Of a stretch of 64,000 nucleotides of DNA, positions 15,561 through 23,441 are shown piece after piece (within the stretch, counting starts at the first letter, position 1; each line of letters opens with the position of its first letter). Origin of the DNA: Franzmannia qiaohouensis (GTDB lineage: Bacteria; Pseudomonadota; Gammaproteobacteria; Pseudomonadales; Halomonadaceae); contig NZ_JARWAM010000007.1 of the NCBI RefSeq assembly GCF_031451695.1, forward strand, positions 237,195 through 301,194. Reading direction: 5' to 3'. Under the pieces are notes generated by a model that saw only the letters and a list, made by a program, of their open reading frames with translations, made no database searches and had not been told where the DNA came from. Made by a program: the position numbers and the translations under genes.

Positions 15561-17467
15561 CCCTGGCGCGCCTGGCTGGCCTGGCCCAGCTCGCGCTCGC
15601 ACATTGCCGTGTGGACATCCTCGAGGCTACCGGGGTCGTCGATGGTCGACGGTATTCCGAAGCGCTCGCCGTCGGCGATGGTACGCAGCAGCTTGCGCAG
15701 GATCTTGCCCGAGCGGGTCTTGGGCAGACGTGGCACCACCAGCACCTGCTGGAAGCAGGCAATCGGACCGATCTGCTCGCGGACTCGCGCGATAAGGGCC
15801 TGTTCGAGGGCCGCCTCATCGCCATCGAAGCCGTCCTTGGGAATCACCAGCCCTACCGGCACCTGGCCCTTGAGCGCATCGTGGATACCGATCACGGCAC
15901 ACTCGGCGACGGCCGGGTGGGCACCCACCACTTCCTCCATCTCGCCGGTGGAGAGGCGGTGGCCGGCAACGTTGATGACGTCATCGGTGCGGCCCATGAT
16001 GAACAGGTAGCCGTCGGCATCGAAATAGCCGCCGTCACCGGTCAGGTAATAGCCGGGGAAGGCCGCCATATAGGCGCTGTGGAAGCGCTGCGGATCGCGC
16101 CATACGCCGGTCAGGCAGCCCGGTGGCAGCGGCTGGCGAATCACCACCGCGCCCTGCTGACCCACCCCGGCCGGCTCGCCCTCGGGGTCGAGGACCTGCA
16201 CATCGAACCCCGGCACCGGATAGGTCGCCGAGCCGGCCTTGGTCGGCATCGGCGCCAGGCCCTGCAGGTTGGCAGCGATCGGCCAGCCGGTCTCGGTCTG
16301 CCACCAGTGGTCGACCACCGGCACCTCGAGCAGGCCTTCAAGCCAGTGGAAGGTCGGCGGGTCGAGGCGCTCGCCGGCCAGGAACAGGGTGCGCAGCGAA
16401 GTGATGTCATGACGCTCCAGCCAGCGCCCTTCCGGGTCCTCCTTCTTGATCGCGCGAAACGCCGTGGGCGCGGCAAAGAAGACCTTGACCCGGTACTCCT
16501 CGATCAGCCGCCAGAATGCCCCGCTATCCGGCGTGCGCACCGGCTTGCCCTCATAGACCAGGGTGGTACAGCCGGCCAGCAGCGGCGCATAGACGATATA
16601 GGAGTGCCCCACTACCCAGCCGACATCCGAGGCCGAACAGAACACCTCGCCGGGCTGCATGCCGTACACCACCTCCATCGAGTAGTGCAGCGCAACCGCA
16701 TGGCCGCCGTTGTCGCGTACCACGCCCTTGGGTTTGCCGGTGGTACCCGAGGTATAGAGGATATACAGCGGGTCGCTGGCCTTGACCGGCACACAGTCTG
16801 CCGGCGCGGCATTGGCCACCAGCGTGCGCCAGTCATGATCCAGCGCCCCCAGCTCGGCCTCGCCCACGTCGCGCTGCAGGATCACACAGGCCTCGGGACG
16901 ATGTTCGCTGAGCGAGAGCGCCGCATCGAGAATCGGCTTGTAGGCGATCACCCGGTCGACCTCGACGCCGCAGGAAGCGGCCAGCACCACCTTGGGCTCG
17001 GCGTCATCGATGCGCACCGCCAGCTCGTGCGGGGCGAACCCGCCAAACACCACCGAGTGCACCGCCCCCAGACGCGCGCAGGCGTACATCGCCATCAGCG
17101 CCTCGGGCACCATCGGCATGTAGATCACTACCCGGTCACCCTTGCTGACGCCAAGCCCCGCAAGCGCCCCGGCCAGCCGCGCCACCTCATCGCGCATCTC
17201 GCGATAGCTGTAGCGCGCCTTGCTGGCGGTGACCGGTGAGTCCCACAGCACCGCCGGCTGGTCGCCACGGCCATTCTCGACGTGGTGGTCGAGCGCCGCA
17301 TAGCAGGTGTTCATCTCGCCATCGACGAACCAGCGGGCATGCCCCTGTGCGTCATAGTCGAGCAGCGTGGTGGGTGGCGTGAACCATGGAATACGCTGGG
17401 CCTGCTCGCCCCAGAACTGGGCTGGCTGGTCGATGGCGTGGCGATAGACGGAGGAATAGCGACTCAT
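15557..17467 (-). CDS. prpE: Propionyl-CoA synthetase (PrpE-type acyl-CoA ligase)
   Basis: A 636-residue AMP-forming ligase that activates propionate (and often acetate) to the CoA ester. The nucleotide motif YTSGTTGKPKG, the WWQTETGWP motif, YLTGDGGYFD and the C-terminal PKTRSGKILRK with the acetylation-type lysine are all present. The N-terminal RWFVDGEMNTCYAALDHHVENG and the IMGRTDDVINVAGHRLSTGEMEE stretch favour PrpE/ACSS3 over canonical Acs. The ATG at 17467 has a GGGAG SD. Other methylcitrate-cycle genes are not in the window. The upstream region carries two operator-like palindromes. Acetyl-CoA synthetase remains a possible alternative activity. Confidence 0.88.
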   Translation of the reverse strand: MSRYSSVYRHAIDQPAQFWGEQAQRIPWFTPPTTLLDYDAQGHARWFVDGEMNTCYAALDHHVENGRGDQPAVLWDSPVTASKARYSYREMRDEVARLAGALAGLGVSKGDRVVIYMPMVPEALMAMYACARLGAVHSVVFGGFAPHELAVRIDDAEPKVVLAASCGVEVDRVIAYKPILDAALSLSEHRPEACVILQRDVGEAELGALDHDWRTLVANAAPADCVPVKASDPLYILYTSGTTGKPKGVVRDNGGHAVALHYSMEVVYGMQPGEVFCSASDVGWVVGHSYIVYAPLLAGCTTLVYEGKPVRTPDSGAFWRLIEEYRVKVFFAAPTAFRAIKKEDPEGRWLERHDITSLRTLFLAGERLDPPTFHWLEGLLEVPVVDHWWQTETGWPIAANLQGLAPMPTKAGSATYPVPGFDVQVLDPEGEPAGVGQQGAVVIRQPLPPGCLTGVWRDPQRFHSAYMAAFPGYYLTGDGGYFDADGYLFIMGRTDDVINVAGHRLSTGEMEEVVGAHPAVAECAVIGIHDALKGQVPVGLVIPKDGFDGDEAALEQALIARVREQIGPIACFQQVLVVPRLPKTRSGKILRKLLRTIADGERFGIPSTIDDPGSLEDVHTAMCERELGQASQARQG

Positions 17468-17491
17468 GGGGGCTCCCGGGGCTGGCAACGA

Positions 17492-17503
17492 ATTGTTGAC
17501 ACT
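17492..17503. promoter_or_regulatory. Operator-like palindrome, copy 1 (prpE side)
   Basis: ATTGTTGACACT, 11 of 12 bases identical to copy 2 and 25 bp upstream of the prpE start. The sequence is a near-palindrome of the ATTGT-NN-ACAAT class used by some GntR-type regulators of propionate genes. The link to such a regulator is from memory and untested. Confidence 0.5.
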
Positions 17504-17564
17504 CTAGAAGTTAATCGCCTGCATTTCTCTCATACCATCGGCTATTAGGCCAAAGCCGCGCACA

Positions 17565-17576
17565 ATTGTTGACAAT
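17565..17576. promoter_or_regulatory. Operator-like palindrome, copy 2
   Basis: ATTGTTGACAAT, symmetric except for the two central bases, exactly 73 bp from copy 1 (about seven helical turns). It lies between divergent prpE and the ArsR-type gene. The TTGACA inside it could also be a -35 box reading towards the ArsR gene, but no good -10 follows. Confidence 0.5.
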
Positions 17577-17751
17577 AACGCAATGGAAACGCAAGTAAAC
17601 CAACAGATTACAAAGAAGCATTGATTCAGCGTTAACTTATTGTTGCCGAAGGGGTGGCGAAGCGCTTAAACATTTACTAAATGATTAGATAGCGCTGATT
17701 CCGGTGTCGTCCAGCACTACAACAAGATTCGCCCCATAAGGAGAGATGACC

Positions 17752-18069
17752 ATGAGCACTCGCCACGCCGCCGCCCAGCTGCTCGATGCCGGCGACTCGA
17801 CCCTTGCCGATGCCACCGGCCTGCTCAAGGCCATGGCCAACGAGAACCGACTGCGCATTCTTTGCCTGCTCGATGACAGCGAGCTGTCGGTTTCCGAGCT
17901 CAATGGCAAGCTCAGCCTTAGCCAATCGGCGCTGTCGCAGCACCTGGCGATCCTGCGCCGTGAAAACATGGTCAGCACCCGACGCGCATCGCAGACGATA
18001 TATTATTCGCTTCACGGCGATCACGCCCGGCGTGTCATCGACACCCTCGCCGCCTTGTATCGCACCTGA
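17752..18069 (+). CDS. ArsR/SmtB-family winged-helix regulator
   Basis: A 105-residue DNA-binding protein. The winged helix reads KAMANENRLRILCLLDD, LSVSELNGKLSLSQSALSQHLAILRRENMVSTRR and ASQTIYYSL. The ELCVCD metal site of arsenite and metal sensors is replaced by ELSVSEL, so it is not a classical metal sensor. One cysteine is kept in LRILC, at the position of the first redox cysteine of the BigR/SqrR/YgaV persulfide sensors, but no second cysteine is present. Of two in-frame ATGs, the second (17752) is 8 nt after AAGGAG and is preferred; the first at 17746 is too close. Target genes are unknown; divergent prpE is a candidate. Confidence 0.85.
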   Translation: MSTRHAAAQLLDAGDSTLADATGLLKAMANENRLRILCLLDDSELSVSELNGKLSLSQSALSQHLAILRRENMVSTRRASQTIYYSLHGDHARRVIDTLAALYRT

Positions 18070-18097
18070 CCCTGACACCACTCAACCGCCACACAAC

Positions 18098-19144
18098 TCA
18101 GCGTCGCAGCCAACGACTGGCGTCGAGCGCCTCCAGGGTGCGTTCGACGCCGCGCTCGACGCCCTGCGAGACGGCGAGCCCCAGGCGTTCACCCAGCCCT
18201 CGTCGCGCCTCGAGACTGATCTTGAACACCCTGGCCTGGGCCATGCGCTCGAGCAGATAGGCCTCGCTGGTGCCCACCTCATCGGCCAGTCCATTCTGCA
18301 CTGCCTCACTGCCGTACCAGATCTCGCCGGTGGCCACCGCCTCGATGTCGAGCTGCGGCCGACGCGCCGCCACATACTCCTTGAACAGACCGTGGATGCC
18401 TTCGAGGTCCTCGATGAACTTCTCGCGCCCCTCCTCGGTATTCTCGCCGAATACCGTCAGGGTGCGCTTGTAGCGCCCCGCGGTCATCACGTCGACATCG
18501 ATATCGTGGCGCTTGAGAAGGCGATGCACGTTAGGCAGCTGAGCCACCACACCGATCGAGCCCAGCACGGCAAAGGGCGCGACCCGCAGCTGCTGGGCGG
18601 TGCACGCCATCATGTAGCCGCCGCTGGCTGCCACCTTGTCGACGCATACCGTCGTGGCGATGCCCGCATCACGCAGGCGATCGAGCTGGGCCGCCGCCAG
18701 ACCATACGCGTGCACCAAGCCTCCCGCAGACTCCAGCAACACCACCACCTCATCGCCCGCCTCGGCCACCGCCAGCAGCGCCGAGACCTCCTCGGCCAGA
18801 CGCGGCGTGGCCGAGGCCCTGATATCGCCGTGGAACTCGATCACCCAGACGCTGCCGGTCAGTGCCTGATCGCCGTACTTGCGGCGCTGCTTCTCCTCGC
18901 GACGCCACGTCTTCATCGAGCGCTTGCGCTCAGCTGGCGCCAAGCGAGCCAGCTGCAGACGCTGGCGGCGCGACCGATAGTGGCCGTTGAGCTCATCGAT
19001 GCGCAGTTGACGACTGCGCTCGCTGCCGGTTTGCCGCGCCCGCCCCAGCAGCGCCAGCCCGGCCACCACCAACGCCGCCACGATCCCCAGCAGCACCAGC
19101 CACTGGAGTACGAATAGCAAGATGTCGCCAATCCCGTCGCTCAA
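18098..19144 (-). CDS. sohB: Inner-membrane S49 protease SohB
   Basis: A 348-residue SppA-family serine protease, near the 349 residues of E. coli SohB. It has an N-terminal membrane helix (about residues 6-32), a charged cytoplasmic-type linker rich in Arg and Lys, and the S49 catalytic domain. The nucleophile Ser174 lies in AASGGYMMAC and the presumed general-base lysine in YKRTLTVFGEN. The best start is TTG at 19144, 6 nt after GAGGAG, giving MSDGIGDILL; an upstream ATG at 19201 lacks support. It acts on membrane or periplasmic proteins in the quality-control sense; exact substrates are not known. It runs convergently with the ArsR-type gene. Confidence 0.9.
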   Translation of the reverse strand: MSDGIGDILLFVLQWLVLLGIVAALVVAGLALLGRARQTGSERSRQLRIDELNGHYRSRRQRLQLARLAPAERKRSMKTWRREEKQRRKYGDQALTGSVWVIEFHGDIRASATPRLAEEVSALLAVAEAGDEVVVLLESAGGLVHAYGLAAAQLDRLRDAGIATTVCVDKVAASGGYMMACTAQQLRVAPFAVLGSIGVVAQLPNVHRLLKRHDIDVDVMTAGRYKRTLTVFGENTEEGREKFIEDLEGIHGLFKEYVAARRPQLDIEAVATGEIWYGSEAVQNGLADEVGTSEAYLLERMAQARVFKISLEARRGLGERLGLAVSQGVERGVERTLEALDASRWLRR

Positions 19145-19343
19145 GACACTCTCCTCAATCAAATCTGCTGGCCTCGTCAAAGTGCTGGTACCAGTGGCCA
19201 TGGTGACTTTATCGTTTGCCTGGACGGCTATCCCGGCACGGCCGCGGTACTTGCCTTAAACGGTCGTTTTAAATACGCTCATGATAGCTGCCGGACTTTC
19301 CGCAGCGCTACTAACTCGCGCACGTTCAGCACAGGACACCCTC

Positions 19344-19655
19344 ATGGACAACCCCATCATCGACAAGCTCCAGCAACGCTTCGACGCCGAGGCCGCGACA
19401 GGCATGGACGATGTCTTCCAGTTCAACTTCAGCGATGCCGACGACTATTATCTGGTGGTCAAGGATGGCAGCCTCGATGTCCAGCAGGGCGAGCACGACG
19501 ACCCCTCGGTGACGCTATCCATGACCACCGACACCCTCAAGGGCGTGATGAACGGCGAGATCAACGGCATGACCGCATTCATGACCGGCAAGCTCAAGGC
19601 CACCGGCAACGTCATGCTGGCCACCAAGCTCACCAGCCTGTTCCCCAACCGCTGA
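19344..19655 (+). CDS. SCP2 sterol-carrier-domain protein
   Basis: A 103-residue single-domain protein of the SCP2 family. The central VFQFNFSDADDYYLVVKDGSLDVQQG, the DPSVTLSMTTDTLKGVMNGEI motif and the terminal FMTGKLKATGNVMLATKL are characteristic. Such bacterial stand-alone SCP2 proteins probably bind lipids or acyl-CoA-like ligands in the cytoplasm; the function is not defined. The ATG at 19344 has AGGA 8 nt upstream, and the longer frame from 19281 is not used. It converges with nudC across a hairpin. Confidence 0.88.
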   Translation: MDNPIIDKLQQRFDAEAATGMDDVFQFNFSDADDYYLVVKDGSLDVQQGEHDDPSVTLSMTTDTLKGVMNGEINGMTAFMTGKLKATGNVMLATKLTSLFPNR

Positions 19656-19662
19656 GCGCCCC

Positions 19663-19683
19663 GAGCCCGCCGTCGGCGGGCTC
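19663..19683. terminator. Hairpin between convergent SCP2 gene and nudC
   Basis: A 9-bp perfect stem GAGCCCGCC/GGCGGGCTC with a 3-nt loop. It overlaps the nudC stop codon and follows the SCP2 stop by 7 bp. No T-run is seen on either strand, so efficiency as an intrinsic terminator is doubtful. Confidence 0.55.
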
Positions 19684-20464
19684 AGCCGTCGCCCCTGGCC
19701 ACCGCCCGCAGGTGCGACTCGATCAGCGCCCGCGAGATCGAGTAGTGCGGCGGCAGCTGCGGCAAGCGCCGCGGCGAAAACCAGGCGGCATCGGCGATCT
19801 CATGCTCATCGATGCGAATCCGCCGGCTGGCCGCCTCGGCGAAATAGCCCAGCATCAGCGCATGCGGAAACGGCCATGCCTGGCTACGGTAGTAGCTGAT
19901 CCGCCCGACACTGACCCCGACCTCCTCCAACACCTCGCGACGCACCGCCTCCTCGGCGGACTCTCCAGGCTCTATGAACCCGGCAAGTGTCGAATAGCGC
20001 CCCGCCGGATAGCGTGGACTGCGCGCCAGCAGCATGGCATCGCCGTGGGTCACCAGCGTGATGATGCACGGCGAGATACGCGGATAGTTGCGGTGGCCGC
20101 AGCTGTCGCAGTGCATCGCAAATTCGTGGGATAGATGCCGCGAGGGACTTCCGCAGCGCCCGCAGAAACGGTGATCACGCCACCAGTTGGCCACCTGCAG
20201 CGCGGTCGATAGCAGCGCAAACCAGCCTTCGGGTAGCCGTGCCAGCCAGTCGCGCCCGGCATGCCAGGTGTGCTGCGGGTCAGGCGCGTCACCGAGGCGC
20301 AGCGCCACCGGCACGTCGTGCCAGTAGCCCAGCGGCAGGTCGCTCTCGCGCCAGGCCTGGGCGGCGAGCAGCGGCGTGCCACCTTCACCTTCGGCAACCT
20401 GCCCCTGGGCCACCCACAGCAGGTAGCCGCTGGATACCCCGCGAGGCAGCTCACGACGCAGCAT
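19682..20464 (-). CDS. nudC: NAD(H) pyrophosphatase / NAD-RNA decapping hydrolase NudC
   Basis: A 260-residue Nudix enzyme that hydrolyses NADH and removes NAD caps from RNA. The zinc ribbon is present as CGRCG and CDSCG. The Nudix box reads GFIEPGESAEEAVRREVLEEVGV, complete with the catalytic glutamates, and the NudC-specific SQAWPFP motif follows it. The start ATG shares a base with the dnaQ stop (TGATG), so the two are coupled. A longer frame to 20518 lies inside dnaQ. Length agrees with E. coli NudC (257). Confidence 0.93.
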   Translation of the reverse strand: MLRRELPRGVSSGYLLWVAQGQVAEGEGGTPLLAAQAWRESDLPLGYWHDVPVALRLGDAPDPQHTWHAGRDWLARLPEGWFALLSTALQVANWWRDHRFCGRCGSPSRHLSHEFAMHCDSCGHRNYPRISPCIITLVTHGDAMLLARSPRYPAGRYSTLAGFIEPGESAEEAVRREVLEEVGVSVGRISYYRSQAWPFPHALMLGYFAEAASRRIRIDEHEIADAAWFSPRRLPQLPPHYSISRALIESHLRAVARGDG

Positions 20465-21228
20465 CAGCCACTCTCCTGTGGCGTGGCCGGCCAGCCGCTG
20501 AGCGAATCCCAGGCGCACTCACCGGCACCTTGGCGAATACCATCGAGCTTGGCGAAGTGCGCTGCCAGCTCCGCCTCGCTGGGTGCCACGGTGGCCAGGC
20601 GTTGACGCTCCGACGACAGCCGACGGATCCCCACCGCACCACTCGCCGTGCCGCTATCACCGCCCGCGCTGGAGGCATCGAGGCTCAGGGCCGTCTGGCC
20701 ACCGGTCATCGCCAGATAGACTTCGGCGAGGATCTCGGCGTCGAGCAGCGCGCCGTGCAGCACGCGCTGGGCGTTGTCGATCTCGTAGCGCTTGCACAGT
20801 GCGTCGAGATTGTTGCGCTGGCCCGGGTGCAGGTCCCGCGCCATCTTGAGGGTATCCAGGATCGCGCAGTGGTCGGCCACCGGACCCAGCGTGGGCGTGC
20901 CACGCTGAGCGTTGAGCATGCTCAGCTCATGGTCGATGAACCCCACGTCGAAGGCAGCGTTGTGAATCACCAGCTCGGCGCCGGCGATAAAGGCCCAGAA
21001 ATCATCGGCGATCTCGGCGAACAGCGGCTCATTGGCCACCCGCTCATTGGTGATGCCGTGTATCTCCACCGCCTCGAGCTCGATGTCGCGCTGGGGATTG
21101 ATGTACTGATGGTAGGTATTGCCGGTAAAACGGCGATTGACCATCTCCACCGCACCGATCTCGATCAGCCGATGGCCTTCCTTGGGATCGATGCCGGTGG
21201 TTTCGGTATCCAGAATGATCTGTCGCAT
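20464..21228 (-). CDS. dnaQ: DNA polymerase III epsilon subunit (proofreading exonuclease)
   Basis: A 254-residue 3'-5' exonuclease that proofreads for the replicative polymerase. Exo I ILDTETTG (Asp7, Glu9), Exo II HNAAFDVGF and Exo III HGALLDAEILAEVY are intact. The C-terminal part carries the linker and tail that bind the alpha subunit. It sits 31 bp downstream of rnhA on the same strand; rnhA-dnaQ adjacency is classical in proteobacteria, although there the pair is usually divergent, as in E. coli. A GAGAGGA SD precedes the ATG at 21228. Confidence 0.95.
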   Translation of the reverse strand: MRQIILDTETTGIDPKEGHRLIEIGAVEMVNRRFTGNTYHQYINPQRDIELEAVEIHGITNERVANEPLFAEIADDFWAFIAGAELVIHNAAFDVGFIDHELSMLNAQRGTPTLGPVADHCAILDTLKMARDLHPGQRNNLDALCKRYEIDNAQRVLHGALLDAEILAEVYLAMTGGQTALSLDASSAGGDSGTASGAVGIRRLSSERQRLATVAPSEAELAAHFAKLDGIRQGAGECAWDSLSGWPATPQESG

Positions 21229-21259
21229 GCGGTCCTCTCAGATGGTTGGCGGGCAGCGC

Positions 21260-21715
21260 TCAGCCGGCAGCATTGGCATCGATGGCCTGGTTGGCCAGCT
21301 GATCGGCGCGCTCGTTGCCCGGATGGCCGCTATGGCCCTTGACCCAGTGCCACTCGATGCGGTGGCGCTGGGTTTCCGCCAGCAGCTCACGCCACAGCTC
21401 GGCGTTCTTGACCGGCTGCTTGGCGGCGGTCTTCCAGCCGCGCTTCTGCCAGCCGTGGATCCACTCGGTGATCCCCTTGCGCAGGTACTCGGAGTCGGTC
21501 CACAGCGCCACGCGGCATTCGCGCTTGAGCTCGCGCAGCGCCATGATCGCCGCCATCAGCTCCATGCGGTTGTTGGTGGTCCTGGCCTCATAGCCGTTGA
21601 GCGGCTTTTCATGGTCGCCGCTGATCAACAGCGCACCCCAGCCGCCGGGGCCAGGATTGCCGCGACAGGCGCCGTCGGTATAGATGGTTACGCTGGGCAG
21701 TGCGGTATCACTCAA
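21260..21715 (-). CDS. rnhA: Ribonuclease HI
   Basis: A 151-residue enzyme that degrades the RNA strand of RNA-DNA hybrids. The four acidic active-site residues are present: YTDGACRGNPGPGGWG, NRMELMAAIMAL, WTDSEYLRKGI and GNERADQLAN. The handle region WKTAAKQPVKN and the WVKGHSGHPGNE loop match E. coli (155 residues). The start is read as TTG at 21715 (MSDTALPSVTIY) with AGGAAAA upstream. It overlaps the methyltransferase stop (TTGAGTGA), which suggests translational coupling. An ATG-started longer form would extend into the upstream gene and lacks homology. Confidence 0.93.
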   Translation of the reverse strand: MSDTALPSVTIYTDGACRGNPGPGGWGALLISGDHEKPLNGYEARTTNNRMELMAAIMALRELKRECRVALWTDSEYLRKGITEWIHGWQKRGWKTAAKQPVKNAELWRELLAETQRHRIEWHWVKGHSGHPGNERADQLANQAIDANAAG

Positions 21716-22454
21716 GGGGCGTTTTCCTGTTGGCGTGTCGGCCGACCCGGGTCGCGTGGCCCAGCGAGGCACCGCCCAGGGCATCCTTTAGCGAGAGCCG
21801 TGGGCGCTGGATCTGGGCTCGCTGCGAGTGGCGCCGCGCGCGGATCATGAAGGTATCGCCGAGCGGCACGTTGTGGCGCCGCCCCAGGGTCTCGAGGGTG
21901 GCATTGCGCGGCAGGCTGCCCGGCAGATGAAAGCCGCAGTAGTCTACCCGCTCGATCTCGAAATCGACAAACGCCAACCAGTCGCGCAGCCGCCCGGGGG
22001 TGCGCCAATGGCCGCGCCACGGCAGCTGCTCACGGCGCCGCGACAGCAGCCGCGACAAGCCCGACACGCCGACCGGGTCCCAGCCGAAGATGATCAGCTC
22101 GCCGCCGTCGGCGGTAACCCGGGCCGCCTCCTGCAGCACATGGTGCGGCTCGGCCACCACCTCCAGCAGGTGATGGACCACCACCAGCTGCAGCGTGGCA
22201 TCCGGCAACGGCAGCGCATGCGGCAGACATACCAGCGTCTGCGACTGCTCGGCCAGCTCGCGGGTCGGTGACCAGCGCAGCGCATGATGGATCGGCGACA
22301 TGTCACACAGCGGCGGGCCAATGCCCAGCTCCAGGCTATGCTGCCCGAACAGCGCTTCGCAGACCGGCCCGATGCAGGCACGCTCGGCCTGCCAGTGGGC
22401 CTGACCGTCCGGCGACGACCAGTAGCGGCGGCCTTCACGCACCAGCTGCGCCAA
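21708..22454 (-). CDS. SAM-dependent methyltransferase, YafS-like
   Basis: A 248-residue class I methyltransferase. The SAM-binding glycine motif is LELGIGPPL, followed by the LPLPDATLQLVVVHHLLEVV motif II region and GGELIIFGWDP. Genes of this type sit between gloB and rnhA in E. coli (yafS), as here, with gloB divergent. The start appears to be TTG at 22454; no strong SD is seen and a later start cannot be excluded. Substrate unknown. Confidence 0.8.
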   Translation of the reverse strand: MAQLVREGRRYWSSPDGQAHWQAERACIGPVCEALFGQHSLELGIGPPLCDMSPIHHALRWSPTRELAEQSQTLVCLPHALPLPDATLQLVVVHHLLEVVAEPHHVLQEAARVTADGGELIIFGWDPVGVSGLSRLLSRRREQLPWRGHWRTPGRLRDWLAFVDFEIERVDYCGFHLPGSLPRNATLETLGRRHNVPLGDTFMIRARRHSQRAQIQRPRLSLKDALGGASLGHATRVGRHANRKTPLE

Positions 22455-22636
22455 CTGTATCGTTATATCCGAATTTGACAGCGCCAGAGGTTACCTCCAA
22501 AGTAGCGGGTTTTGTAGCGATCCTGCACCGAGGCAGCGCTCGATTAGCGGAATTTCTTGCACGTTTCATGACTATAACGTGGGCTGCCTGACGGGTTAAG
22601 TCAGCGATGACCGACCGCCACCGAGGACAGTGACCA

Positions 22637-23398
22637 ATGCTGAGCGTGACACCAATTCCGGCGTTGAGCGACAACTATATCTGGTTGATGCGCCAGAGCG
22701 ACGCCAAGCGCATCGTGGTCGTCGATCCCGGCGACGCCGCCCCGGTGATCGAACTCATCGAGCGCGAAGCACTGACCCTCGATGCCATACTGATTACCCA
22801 TCATCATCACGATCACACCGGCGGACTCGGCGAACTCAAGCAGCGCTATGGCCCCCATGTCTACGGCCCACCCGACATCGACGGCGTCGACAGCGTACTG
22901 GCCGACGGCGACCAGTGCAGCGTGCTCGGACGCCGCTTCGAGGTCATCGCCACCCCGGGGCACACCCTCGACCATATCAGCTACTTCGCCGCCGGCATTC
23001 CGGCGCTGCTGTTCTGTGGCGACACCCTGTTCTTCGGTGGCTGCGGGCGACTCTTCGAGGGCAGCCCCGAGCAGATGCACGCCTCGCTGACGCGGCTCGC
23101 CGAACTGCCCGACGACAGCCTGGTCTTCGCCGCCCACGAGTACACCCTGGCCAACTTGCGCTTCGCCAAGGCCGCCGACCCCGACAATCCCCGGCTCGAC
23201 GAGGTGATTGCGCAGTGCCAGGCGCTGCGCGACCAGGATCGCCCGACGCTACCCTCTCACCTCGGTACCGAGCGTGACATCAATCCCTTCCTGCGCAGTG
23301 GCGAGCCGGCCCTGCAAGCCACCGCGGCGCATCACGGAGCAACGGATTCTCCGCTGGCCACCTTCGCCACCCTGCGCGCCTGGAAAGACAACTTCTGA
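22637..23398 (+). CDS. gloB: Glyoxalase II (hydroxyacylglutathione hydrolase)
   Basis: A 253-residue metallo-beta-lactamase-fold hydrolase that completes glutathione-dependent methylglyoxal detoxification. Metal ligands are in THHHHDHTGG, GHTLDHISYF and LFCGDTLFFGGCGRLFEG, and the later AAHEYTLANLRFA. The C-terminal substrate-binding region LPSHLGTERDINPFLR is also typical. A GAGGAC SD precedes the ATG. It diverges from the methyltransferase across 182 bp with no clear promoter boxes. Confidence 0.95.
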   Translation: MLSVTPIPALSDNYIWLMRQSDAKRIVVVDPGDAAPVIELIEREALTLDAILITHHHHDHTGGLGELKQRYGPHVYGPPDIDGVDSVLADGDQCSVLGRRFEVIATPGHTLDHISYFAAGIPALLFCGDTLFFGGCGRLFEGSPEQMHASLTRLAELPDDSLVFAAHEYTLANLRFAKAADPDNPRLDEVIAQCQALRDQDRPTLPSHLGTERDINPFLRSGEPALQATAAHHGATDSPLATFATLRAWKDNF

Positions 23399-23441
23399 TG
23401 CTTATGGACGCCGTCATCAGCGCCCCAGAGGAACATTCAAC

